Below, piece after piece: positions 33,559-41,324 of a DNA stretch of 45,208 nt. Source of the stretch: DATMRF01 sp035566435. GTDB taxonomy: Bacteria; Verrucomicrobiota; Verrucomicrobiia; Limisphaerales; UBA8199. The DNA is taken from positions 1 to 45,208 of the forward strand of contig DATMRF010000092.1 in NCBI GenBank assembly GCA_035566435.1, written 5' to 3'. The notes under the pieces are model-generated. The model was not told the origin of the DNA. It ran no database searches and saw only the letters and a program-made list of their open reading frames with translations. The translations under genes and the position numbers were made by a program. Numbering within the stretch: the first letter of the stretch is position 1; every line of letters starts with the position of its first letter.

Positions 33559-34506
33559 CTACGGCACCAGACGGGCGCGATAATAGCGCTTGGCAAAGCC
33601 AGCCGCCGACGTGTCCACGTAATCGAACGCCCCATCCGTAACCGTGTTCGTTTTGAGCGCAGACCATAGGCGCAGATCGGCGCTGGCGTCGATGGCATAG
33701 CGGGCGCCGGAAGGCCCGTTGAGGCGCAGCAGGAATTGCCCGTTGGCGGTCCGGCCGAATGTGCTCAGCGACGCTGCCGGCTCGGCCTCGGCCGTGACGC
33801 GGTAATTGTCGAAGATCATGAAGTTGTCGCCGGGATTGGCGGCGTCTCCGATCACCCAAAGCGCATCGATGTCTCCCAGGTTCAGCGGCGCATTGGTTGT
33901 GGTAATGAGCTGGTCGTTGACCAACGGCGCGCCATCCAAGGTCGCGCTCCACCGGTTGCGGGCGAAGTCCATCGTAATGCCCAGCGTGTAGGCCACATCA
34001 TTTGTGAACGTGGCGCCGGTGAATACAAGTGAGTTGGTGCCGTCCAGCGCGTAATAAATCCCCAGATCGTTGTTCCAAAAATCCACCGTGAAGAGATTAT
34101 TCCCCTGGCTGTTATACACGCTCCAGAAGAAGTCATCGCGGAAACCGTTGGTTGAGTCAACGATCGCGATCGTCGCCGAAAACTTCACCACCGGCATTCC
34201 GGTGGCGAGCGGCGAGTAATTGAGCGGCGGCCAGACGGCCAAATAATTCGTGGGCGGGTTCAGGGGGAACAGGCCGACATACGCCGCCTGGCTGCCCATG
34301 AAGTTGGTCAGCAGCCCGTTGCCGCCGGAGAGCGTCGTGGTGTCGCTCACCCATCCTTGCTGCCCGATTAACTCAAATTTTGGATTGTAGCCTTGCGTAG
34401 CCTCGAACCCGGTCGAATAGAGAACGGTCGCAGCGCCGAGCCGAGCGGGTAGCAGGAACACGACGGCCAGGAGGAACCAGAGTGCGGGGGTTTTCACTGC
34501 CGGCAC
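33559..34506 (-). CDS. exported beta-sandwich protein coupled to the DUF6600-like lipoprotein
   Basis: A 315-residue secreted protein. The signal peptide is ALWFLLAVVFLLPARLGAA. The main region (VLYSTGFEATQGYNPKFELIGQQGW ... VVKFSATIAIVDST ... DDFFWSVYNSQGNNLFTVDFWNND) has a jelly-roll, LamG-like strand pattern. The C-terminus is the short FLLRLNGPSGARYAIDASADLRLWSAL...RYYRARLVP module that ends many exported proteins of this lineage. The GTG start at 34506 shares a base with the stop of the upstream gene (TAGTG), so translation is probably coupled. Function is unknown; a surface-bound carbohydrate or matrix role is inference. Confidence 0.8.
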   Translation of the reverse strand: MPAVKTPALWFLLAVVFLLPARLGAATVLYSTGFEATQGYNPKFELIGQQGWVSDTTTLSGGNGLLTNFMGSQAAYVGLFPLNPPTNYLAVWPPLNYSPLATGMPVVKFSATIAIVDSTNGFRDDFFWSVYNSQGNNLFTVDFWNNDLGIYYALDGTNSLVFTGATFTNDVAYTLGITMDFARNRWSATLDGAPLVNDQLITTTNAPLNLGDIDALWVIGDAANPGDNFMIFDNYRVTAEAEPAASLSTFGRTANGQFLLRLNGPSGARYAIDASADLRLWSALKTNTVTDGAFDYVDTSAAGFAKRYYRARLVP

Positions 34507-36488
34507 TACCTGCGCCCGCTGTTGCCGGAAGAGCTGCCGCGGTCAGATGACGCCGGCGGCGCTGACGGAGCTGAGCGGGTCTGCGCGCCGGACGACTGCG
34601 GAGCAGAGGGTGCCGGCGGCGTGTACCTTGGCGCTTCGGGCATCGCCGGTCGTGACTGCACAGGCGGCGGCGTGTAGCGGGGCACTTCAGCTACCGCGGG
34701 CCTTGCAGGAGCGGACCACGACTCCATGGGCACCCAGCGCGGGGCCACGGGCGCGGCGGGTGGCGTATACGAACGCTGCGGGACATAAGACGGCGCGGTG
34801 TACTGCCTGGCCGCCGGAGCCGGCGCGGGGGTTGCTGAATGGTTTTCCAGCCATGGTGTAGCTCGTGAAACGTTCGGACGGGAGGGCGGTTGAACCTCGG
34901 GTTGCGTCCAGGTTGGGCGCGCGTAAGGAGTTTGAGCGGGAGCTAGCGTGGTCGGGGCGGGGGCGGGCTGGCGCGCGACCGGGCCCGGGCGTTGTGGAAG
35001 CAGCGGAGCGATTGCCGGCTCACCAGCTACCCGTGCCGCGGGAGTCGCCGCCGGCGCCAGAGGGGCCGGGACAGTGGGTTGAACCTGGCCTTGGCGGACC
35101 GGAACGCCGGAACGGTCGCCGGGCGTAGCAGCGTTTTGACCCGGCTGCGCCCGTTCCGGGCGATATACCGCGAGCGTGCGCTGGCTGATATCGGTTCGAT
35201 CGGCGCGTGCAACGATCGGCCTGGTCGTAGTTCTGTCCAGCAAGGCGACCTGGCGCACTTCACGCTGGGTGACGTTGGCCACTCTTTCCGGGGCGATGCC
35301 CTGGTTGATAACGGTCTTGTTGTTCATGACAATCTTGTTAACCACCACCGTCCGGTTGAACACCTGGGTCACGTCGCGCTGCGGCAAGTCGTGACCGCGC
35401 AGGCGCCGGTCGTGAAAATCGTGCCAGGCCACGAACCGGTAATCGCGAGGGCCGAGCCCGAAATCGTCGAAATCCCGTACACTTCGCCCATGGAAGGTGA
35501 ACCCGAGTCCTGCGGTGAAAAAGCAACCTGGCGGCAATGGCGCCCAGCCACAAAAAGCGTCCGAGTGTCTCCAGCAGACCCAGGAAGGACCCCAAACGGT
35601 ATCGGGCGCCCAGCACCAGCCCAATCCATTGTGGCGGAACCAGCGGCCATAGTGGAAGGGCGCCCAGCCCCAGGAATAATCCGAGCGCCAGTACCAGCCG
35701 CAATCCGTGTAGGCCCAGCTCCCGCAGTCAAAGTAGGGCTGCCACCCGGGGTTGACCACCACCACCGTCGGCTGCCAGCAACGCCCGTAGCCTTCGATAT
35801 CCACCCACGTTCCGTAGGGTGCCAAGTCACCGTAAAAATCTCCGTAGCTGACCTCACTCGCGGGCGGTGTCAGCGGCGGATAGACGGCCGCGGCCTGCTC
35901 CTGTTGGGGTGCGACCTCAGCCGGCGGGGGGTAACCCGGCAGCGGGCCGGCGGGCCCGGGTGGGCCCGGGGCGGCGGAGGCGTTGGCGGCGGTCAGCACA
36001 AGCGCCTGGTCATGTTGAAGCATCGCCGAGATCACCGACCCTGGGACACCGATGTCATTCAGGTAAATGATCTCGTTCGCCCCAAGGTTGAAGGTGCTGG
36101 TGGAGTTCGTCACATAGCTCAGCATCACCGCTTCGTCCATGCCTGAATTAGCGAGCTTGACGACTTCCAGTGCCGGACCGGATAGGCGGAGATTGGGCGG
36201 AACGGTTTTCTCCGCGGCGACCGGCTGGGCAGGCGCGGTCACCACCCCAGTGGCGGGTGTTACTTCTGCAGACGCGGTCACGACTTCGAGGGCCGGCGTA
36301 GGTTGTGTCTGCGACGGAGCCTCGGTTTCATATATGGCGGGTTGCGCAACGGCCTCCGGGCCGGCCTCGGTGGCCGCCATGGTTTGGACGGGTGGCGGAT
36401 TAGAAGGTTTTTCCAGGCAACCGCCGGTTAAGCTCAAGCCGCAAACCACCAAGCCCAGTGCCCATTTCAGAAGGAGCCCGCATTTCAT
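34506..36488 (-). CDS. Trp/Tyr-rich DUF6600-like lipoprotein with proline-rich tail
   Basis: A 660-residue lipoprotein (Cys24 in SLTGGC). Residues about 101-165 form a small helical domain (ALEVVKLANSGMDEAVMLSYV ... IIYLNDIGVPGSVISAMLQHD). Residues about 215-340 are the W/Y-rich repeats of the DUF6600 type (LAPYGTWVDIEGYGRCWQP, GWYWRSDYSWGWAPFHYGRW, WVCWRHSDAFCGWAPLPPG). The rest, about 430-660, is Pro/Ala/Arg-rich and likely disordered, long enough to span the periplasm or wall. It precedes an exported beta-sandwich gene with overlapping stop and start. DUF6600 proteins are envelope proteins of unknown role. Confidence 0.85.
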   Translation of the reverse strand: MKCGLLLKWALGLVVCGLSLTGGCLEKPSNPPPVQTMAATEAGPEAVAQPAIYETEAPSQTQPTPALEVVTASAEVTPATGVVTAPAQPVAAEKTVPPNLRLSGPALEVVKLANSGMDEAVMLSYVTNSTSTFNLGANEIIYLNDIGVPGSVISAMLQHDQALVLTAANASAAPGPPGPAGPLPGYPPPAEVAPQQEQAAAVYPPLTPPASEVSYGDFYGDLAPYGTWVDIEGYGRCWQPTVVVVNPGWQPYFDCGSWAYTDCGWYWRSDYSWGWAPFHYGRWFRHNGLGWCWAPDTVWGPSWVCWRHSDAFCGWAPLPPGCFFTAGLGFTFHGRSVRDFDDFGLGPRDYRFVAWHDFHDRRLRGHDLPQRDVTQVFNRTVVVNKIVMNNKTVINQGIAPERVANVTQREVRQVALLDRTTTRPIVARADRTDISQRTLAVYRPERAQPGQNAATPGDRSGVPVRQGQVQPTVPAPLAPAATPAARVAGEPAIAPLLPQRPGPVARQPAPAPTTLAPAQTPYARPTWTQPEVQPPSRPNVSRATPWLENHSATPAPAPAARQYTAPSYVPQRSYTPPAAPVAPRWVPMESWSAPARPAVAEVPRYTPPPVQSRPAMPEAPRYTPPAPSAPQSSGAQTRSAPSAPPASSDRGSSSGNSGRR

Positions 36489-36896
36489 ATTTACCTCTCC
36501 AGGTTACGCTTTTCTTACACCATCGGCTATTAGGATCGACTCGATTGCTGGCAGGACTATTCATCGTCGCGCCTGGCCGCGGGACCAGCGTTCTAACCCT
36601 TTGCCAGTAAACAAGAAGGTGGGGTGTGCTGACCTCAAGCCGGCGTAGCCCGAACTAGACTCGTTGTGGGAACGGTTGCAGGTTGAAGGTTGAACGTTGC
36701 AAATTGACGGCCGCCATCGCAACGAACTTGCGCCGGGAACCGCAAAAAACGACGAAGAAAAACGACATTTCTGGATATAGTCATCCAGCGGGCCTCGAAC
36801 CGGGCGGGCCGGAGGAGAAACCAGATGAATCCTCGTTGGGTCACCTGACTTCGCGGCGGGTTGAGGACAACCCGCCCTACCTTGAGCAAGCGGGAC
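36489..36896. other. 408-bp gap with a REP hairpin
   Basis: No gene is seen. It contains a short GGTTGAA/GTTGCA word repeat (about 36670-36705) and the REP at 36855-36881. It should include the promoter of the DUF6600-like gene, but I could not identify boxes. Confidence 0.65.
36855..36881. repeat. REP hairpin with AGGA loop
   Basis: GGCGGGTTG pairs perfectly with CAACCCGCC around AGGA (36855-36876), then CTACC. It is the same design as 10146-10172 with a different but still complementary stem. It lies just after the lipoprotein stop at 36897. Confidence 0.75.
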
Positions 36897-37259
36897 TTAC
36901 TCCTTCACCAGCTTGACTTCGCGGGTGGTGGTGTCGATGGCCCATTTCATCCCGACCGGAGTCCGGGGGACGCTGTCGAGACGCGCGCGGGAGAACTCGG
37001 CGAAGTCCTTGGGCAACCGGCCATTTTGCTGGATGAAGATGCCAAGCTGGCTGGTCATGAACTCGTGGACCTCGCCGACCAAGGACTGAGCGGCGGCGGT
37101 TTCGGCGCTCGCGGGCTGGGGCCGATTCTCGGCAGTAGCGGTGGCGGGATCCTGGGCTTGTGTTTCGGGAGCGGGGACGGCCGGGGCAGATTGTTTGCGG
37201 CTGCAGGCGGACAGGGCGAGCAGCAGCACGACAGCGGTGAGCGGACGGTATTGGGACAT
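36897..37259 (-). CDS. small lipoprotein next to a pseudopilin
   Basis: A 120-residue lipoprotein (LLALSAC, Cys19). An Ala/Pro/Gln/Thr-rich linker runs to about residue 58, then a helical domain GEVHEFMTSQLGIFIQQNGRLPKDFAEFSRARLDSVPRTPVGMKWAIDTTTREVKLVKE. The ending resembles the soluble helical part of pseudopilin-like proteins. It starts 19 bases after the pseudopilin stop on the same strand, so the two are likely co-transcribed. Function is unknown. Confidence 0.8.
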   Translation of the reverse strand: MSQYRPLTAVVLLLALSACSRKQSAPAVPAPETQAQDPATATAENRPQPASAETAAAQSLVGEVHEFMTSQLGIFIQQNGRLPKDFAEFSRARLDSVPRTPVGMKWAIDTTTREVKLVKE

Positions 37260-37278
37260 GGGAATAAGCTATCGCCAA

Positions 37279-38085
37279 TCAGGGGGCCCGGGTGGGGTCG
37301 AGGTTGATGTAGGTGCCTTTGGCGTCCTGGGCGAGCCAGAATTTGGGAAGGACGGGCTCGACGTGGCCATCGACAAAGCCCGCGATGCCGCGTTTGTTAT
37401 GGCGGATGGTGATGCTGTCGCCAGTAGCGAGAAAGCGGCCATCATCGACCAGCGAGGAAGCGGTGTTGCCGGGTTGGTAGCTCTCGTTAGGGCTGTGGGA
37501 GGTTTGTTCTTCGGCGAACATGATCTTGTGGCTCGGGCCGAGGACGGTGGTGACTTTGAACCGGTAAGAGGCCCCGCCGGTGAAAATCGAGGTCAAGCCG
37601 GGGTTGGAGGTGCCCTCCAAGTCGTAGCTGGTCATGGTGTAGCTGTACATGTAGGGGCCGGGATCGGTGCCGACCGCGCCGTATTGCGCGATGCGGGCGG
37701 AGTTGTCGATATCTGTGGGACAGCGGAAGAGATTGCTGCTGATGACTCCCAGGCCGGTGACGATGGGGCTCTTGGTCACGGGCGGGTAAATGGCCACAAG
37801 CCGCCAGTAAATCCAATCCTCGATATGGTAACCGTAAGTGGCGCGGGAGGCGCAGCCGGCGAACTCGCCGCGGTTCTCGTCCAGGTACATCTGGTTGCCG
37901 AGGGCGAGCTGTTTGACGTTGCTGACGCAACGGATCTGGGCGGCCTTTTGCTTGGCGCGACTCAGGGCCGGCAGCAGCATCGCGGCGAGGATGGCAATGA
38001 TAGCGATGACGACCAGGAGTTCGATGAGCGTGAAAGCGGCTGGCGGGCCGCGCCGGGCCGGGACGTGAAGGGCAGCGTTGGCCAT
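37279..38085 (-). CDS. type II pseudopilin with H-X9-DG tail
   Basis: A 268-residue secreted prepilin-like protein. The N-methylation signal is at residues 17-27 (Ala17|Phe18, then TLIELLVV) with Glu22 at position +5; the residue before the cleavage site is Ala instead of Gly. One transmembrane/polymerisation helix follows. Near the C-terminus, His followed by nine residues and Asp-Gly (HNKRGIAGFVDGH) is the H-X9-DG motif typical of Verrucomicrobiota and Planctomycetota. ATG 38085 is chosen; upstream in-frame sequence is not protein-like. It would be part of a type II secretion or type IV pilus-like system; no other pilus genes are in the window. Confidence 0.93.
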   Translation of the reverse strand: MANAALHVPARRGPPAAFTLIELLVVIAIIAILAAMLLPALSRAKQKAAQIRCVSNVKQLALGNQMYLDENRGEFAGCASRATYGYHIEDWIYWRLVAIYPPVTKSPIVTGLGVISSNLFRCPTDIDNSARIAQYGAVGTDPGPYMYSYTMTSYDLEGTSNPGLTSIFTGGASYRFKVTTVLGPSHKIMFAEEQTSHSPNESYQPGNTASSLVDDGRFLATGDSITIRHNKRGIAGFVDGHVEPVLPKFWLAQDAKGTYINLDPTRAP

Positions 38086-38227
38086 AAATTTGTCGCGCCT
38101 CAGATCTTGCGCTGACCGCGGGTTAGATTGCGAGCCCAAAAGGGTGTAAAATCTGGTTTATCTTCGTTTATAATAATTGATAGGTGATTTTGCGGCCTCG
38201 ACCCTCAGAGGGTGTTTTTGATATTGC

Positions 38228-38309
38228 AGGAGACGACGCAAGGAGTCCCGAACCAACGGCGCAAATAGCGATCTGGTGAGAGATCAGAGACTCCTTACGT
38301 CGTCTCCTA
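38228..38309. mobile_element. MITE-like element, copy 2 (82 bp, internally deleted)
   Basis: The left end AGGAGACGACGCAAGGAG at 38228-38245 equals copy 1 at 18984-19001, and the right 30 bases (38280-38309) equal 19250-19279. The inside is only about 34 bases, against about 250 in copy 1. Flanking TATTGC / ATGTTTGGAAATCCCC words match the flanks of copy 1 but in the opposite orientation. Confidence 0.75.
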
Positions 38310-38336
38310 TAGACGAGGGGATTTCCAAACATCCCC

Positions 38337-39971
38337 TCAGCGTTGGTCCAGACCTTGTTTGGCGGCGAGCAGTTCGGGGCGCTGCGAATCAGCGTGTTGG
38401 CAACTCGTCAGCAGTTGGTGGAAGTAATCCCGGGCTCTGGCGCTGTCTCCGAGGGCAGCGGCGGCGCGTGCGGCGCCATACAAGCCGTTGAACCGCTTGG
38501 GTGATTCTTTAAGCGATTTACCGAATTCGGCCAGGGCCTCGCGGGGCTGGCCCGACTCCAGCAACAGGTCTCCCAGCAGCTCACGGGCCGGAACCAGTGG
38601 TCCCGGCGTAACCGGCTTTTTCTCGATGGCGTCTTCCTGGTCGGCCGCTTGCCTCATCCAGCGCAGTGCATCCTCATCCTGATGCTCGGCATGCGCGGTC
38701 CAGGCTCTGGCTTCTGCGTACAGGATGTCGATCTGGCGCACCCTATAGCTGGGAGCAACCCCGGTTTCCGCCGGCCTCATGCGGGATAGCGACTCCAGCT
38801 CCTTGCGCGCATCGGCGGAGTTGCCAGCGCGAGCGGCGCCCAGGCACCGCGCGAACCGATTCAATGCCCAGGGCCAGGCCTGGTTGGCCCAGGGAAAATC
38901 CTGCGGCGCAAGTTCAAGTCGCGCGGCTTCAGCCCACTGGCGGCGTTCGAGAAGGTATCGAGCGGGAATGGCGGCCAAGGCGTAGCCCGCCTTAAAGTTC
39001 CGCGGCGCGGCCTGGTTGATGTTTCGGAGGCCGGCCACGAGCCGTTCCGCGGCGTGGTCCTGTGCGGTTTGCAGATAGGCATACATCAGGTAATCCATGG
39101 CGTGCAGCTGCTCGTCCCAGGTCCCGGCCATTTTCACCTGGGCGGCGTAGTTACTCGCCGCAGCTTCGGAAGCCAGGTTGGCCTGGATGGACTCCTGCCA
39201 TAAACCGAGCCGCGTGTAGATGTGGGAAGGCATGTGCAGGGCGTGGGGTATTGCCGGGGCAATCTGGGAGTAGCACACGGCCTCAGGCAGACCGCGCGCC
39301 GCGAGGGATGGTGTGTCGTAGGCGTGGATCAGATAATGGACAACACCGGGGTGATTGGTCTGCACTGCCGCAACCTGCTGCAACAGGGTGGCCGCCCGGA
39401 GCTGGTTGGTGAACGCGCGGTCGCCTGGGGAAGCCGTGGCGAGCAGCGCCAGCGCGTAAAACGCGGTCGCGTCATTGTCCGCGGGATAAAGCTGGTGGAG
39501 CTTTTCCATGGCCCCTGAGTAGCGGAGCGACCGAGCGCCGTGCTCCAGGTTCTGGTAATCGGCGTAAAAGGCGCCAATGGCGTCCAGATACGCCTGTTCG
39601 CGGGGAGTTTTGGCGCCGACTCGTCTGCCCTTTTCAACGGCTGCAAGTCCCGCGCTTAAAGTGTTTGTGTCAGGCGGTTCCCACAGTGGATGCCAGAGCG
39701 CCATCGCCAGGCCCCAGTATCCCATTGCGCAATTGGGGTCCAATTCGAGCACCTTCCCGAACTCGCGATCGAGTTCCTCGTACCAGAACGAGTGCAACAT
39801 GGCGACGGCCCGGTCAAACTGCGCCTGGGCGGCAGGGGTGGCGGTGATTGGAAAATGGACCCGGCCAAAGCGCGCGGCGTCCGGAGGAGCGTCTGGAGAT
39901 GCCGCCCGGGTTGGCGAGGCCGCCAAAAACCAGATCACTAACCAACCAAACCTAAGCACCCCGGAATCCAT
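38337..39971 (-). CDS. exported tetratricopeptide-repeat protein
   Basis: A 544-residue protein with a signal peptide (RFGWLVIWFLAASPTRAAS) and TPR-type helical repeats through its length. Examples are AVAMLHSFWYEELDREFGKVLELDPNCAMGYWGLAMALWHPL and REALAEFGKSLKESPKRFNGLYGAARAAAALGDSARARDYF. His-containing segments (HYLIHAYDTPSLAARG, PHALHMPSHIYTRLGLWQESI) recur in this TPR family as I know it. TPR domains hold protein partners; no partner is obvious. The ATG at 39971 is preferred over a GTG at 39992. It faces the word-repeat island upstream. Confidence 0.85.
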   Translation of the reverse strand: MDSGVLRFGWLVIWFLAASPTRAASPDAPPDAARFGRVHFPITATPAAQAQFDRAVAMLHSFWYEELDREFGKVLELDPNCAMGYWGLAMALWHPLWEPPDTNTLSAGLAAVEKGRRVGAKTPREQAYLDAIGAFYADYQNLEHGARSLRYSGAMEKLHQLYPADNDATAFYALALLATASPGDRAFTNQLRAATLLQQVAAVQTNHPGVVHYLIHAYDTPSLAARGLPEAVCYSQIAPAIPHALHMPSHIYTRLGLWQESIQANLASEAAASNYAAQVKMAGTWDEQLHAMDYLMYAYLQTAQDHAAERLVAGLRNINQAAPRNFKAGYALAAIPARYLLERRQWAEAARLELAPQDFPWANQAWPWALNRFARCLGAARAGNSADARKELESLSRMRPAETGVAPSYRVRQIDILYAEARAWTAHAEHQDEDALRWMRQAADQEDAIEKKPVTPGPLVPARELLGDLLLESGQPREALAEFGKSLKESPKRFNGLYGAARAAAALGDSARARDYFHQLLTSCQHADSQRPELLAAKQGLDQR

Positions 39972-39980
39972 GGAATCGCC

Positions 39981-40080
39981 GTAACCTACCACAGCCTACC
40001 GTCACCTACCGGCCACCTACCGTACGGTCACCGCAGGCTGGATCGGTTACCATCGGTTACCATCGGTTACTATGGGTTAC
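39981..40080. repeat. two adjoining 10-bp word tracts (CCTACC and CATCGGTTAC types)
   Basis: CCTACC words end at 39992, 40002, 40012 and 40021, so near 10-base spacing. CATCGGTTAC-type units start at 40041, 40051, 40061 and 40071 in exact register. Confidence 0.85.
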
Positions 40081-40240
40081 CGAGCGGTTACCGAAAACTG
40101 ACCGGACGGTTAGGGGGGAAAGTATAAAGGATAAAACCACGGCGGGAATCGGTCGAGCTCCGGTTCGGGTTCATAGGACTCGAAAAAATACTGGGATGTG
40201 GTCGGACGCAGGTCGGCCTTTAGGAGGGGGGAAATTAATT

Positions 40241-40270
40241 TAGGTCGAGATTGGTCGAGATTGCTCGAGT
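40241..40270. repeat. three 10-bp words (TTGGTCGAGA type)
   Basis: TAGGTCGAGA, TTGGTCGAGA and TTGCTCGAGT follow in 10-base register; the word resembles the GGTCNGG words at 12111-12160. Confidence 0.75.
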
Positions 40271-40318
40271 TCCTGCGGGAATTGGGTCGCCCAAGGTGGA
40301 AGAACGTGAAAAAAGGTG

Positions 40319-40490
40319 GAAAGTTGACACAAGCGTGGCGGGGGAGTGATGGGGTTTTTCTTTTCTGGCGCGGGAGGGGTAATGGAAAGTTGACAGTTGA
40401 CAAAAAGTGGGTGGGAGCCCGGTTTTACCGAGGATTTGTGCGGTTTTGAAAGTTGACAGGGGGCGGTTTTGTCAACTTTCGAAAGTTGAC
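40319..40490. repeat. cluster of five GAAAGTTGAC sites including a 20-bp palindrome
   Basis: Direct copies of GAAAGTTGAC start at 40319, 40385, 40448 and 40481; an inverted copy at 40471-40480 abuts the last to form a perfect 20-bp palindrome (40471-40490). Two copies (40385, 40481) are extended to GAAAGTTGACAGTTGACA. This could be an operator array or another word-repeat class. Confidence 0.7.
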
Positions 40491-40532
40491 AGTTGACAGG
40501 GATGGGGCAAGGGGGTGCTTTGGGGGTGTACA

Positions 40533-40622
40533 GCCGTCCCACCGTCCCAAGGCCGGTAAACACGGGCGATTCTCACTCTTGCAACCGTCCCACAGCCGTC
40601 CCAGACCGTCCCAACCGTCCCA
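40533..40622. repeat. CCGTCCCA words at about 10-base spacing
   Basis: CCGTCCC occurs at 40533, 40542, 40585, 40596, 40606 and 40615, with spacings of 9 to 11 inside each group. Confidence 0.7.
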
Positions 40623-40880
40623 AAGTATCCCGCGTGGAATAGTCGAGATTCGAGTTGAGGCAGAGTTGGCCGGGAAATGGTGAAAGGCGAGTGTTAGGTG
40701 TCGGGTGGAGGGTGGCGGGTGGCGAGAGGTGGCGAGGTGAGGGTTGAGACTGGACGGCGGAAAGGGAGGTCTTAGCCACAAAAGGGCACAAAGAGTCGCA
40801 CGAACTGTTTTCCTGGTTTGGTGGTGGAGAGTGGAGCTAAGGGTTTGAAGCCGGGCGCTGGAATCGAAACGATAGAAGAG

Positions 40881-40906
40881 CCGGGGACGTGGCCGTCCCC
40901 GCCCCG
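40881..40906. repeat. REP hairpin core identical to 21287-21312
   Basis: All 26 bases match 21287-21312, including the palindrome GGGGACGTGGCCGTCCCC and the GCCCCG tail. It lies just upstream of a gene remnant. Confidence 0.8.
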
Positions 40907-40953
40907 CCGAGGAGGTTTGGGTTGAGACTGGACGGCGGAGGGGAAAGGTTTTT

Positions 40954-41178
40954 GCCAGCTCTAGCCTGTCCGGAACGAATCTGGTGCTCAACGGGATCGA
41001 TGGGCAGTCGGGCGTGCCCTGTTATGTGCTGAAGAGCACGAATCTCACCCTCCCGTTCAGCCAGTGGACACCCGTTGCAACCAATGTCCTGAGCGTACTT
41101 GGATATTTCACTATCATCGCTACCAACGCGGTGATCCCGGGCACTCCACAACAGTTTTACATTCTCCAAACGTATTGA
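40954..41178 (+). pseudogene. remnant of an exported protein (C-terminal module only)
   Basis: The frame 40954-41178 reads ASSSLSGTNLVLNGIDGQ, then SGVPCYVLKSTNLTLPFSQWTPVATNVLSVLGYFTIIATNAVIPGTPQQFYILQTY. The Y-x-L-x-S-T-N-L ... W-x-x-V-A-T-N ... F-Y-x-L-Q pattern is the C-terminal module of large secreted proteins in this lineage. There is no plausible start codon, signal peptide or upstream domain; the DNA before it is repeat sequence. The body of the gene has evidently been lost. A short gene starting at GTG 40984 is formally possible but unlikely. Confidence 0.65.
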
Positions 41179-41324
41179 GCAAAGGCGCTACACCAGCTGA
41201 CTTTGGGTTTCGACCTCCACATCGCCAGCCGATCCCACTGCGACGTTTTGCGGAGGTTCGGTCGAGAACCACCTGGTTCTCGTGCCCTCGAAGGAGCAGA
41301 GCTTTCGTGACGGAGGCGGGCGGC

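Larger units (their letters stand above)
39972..40953. other. 1-kb gene-free island rich in short repeats
   Basis: No gene is seen. It holds 10-bp word tracts (39981-40080, 40241-40270), a GAAAGTTGAC cluster with a 20-bp perfect palindrome (40471-40490), CCGTCCCA words (about 40533-40625), a CACAAAG-type word stretch (about 40779-40800) and the REP copy at 40881. The remainder (about 40640-40770) is GGTGGCGAG-rich and unassigned. Confidence 0.7.

Noticed and set aside
40984..41178. Possible intact small gene from GTG 40984
   Set aside because: The sequence is the C-terminal module of larger exported proteins and the frame continues upstream to 40954 without a start; a remnant is the better reading.
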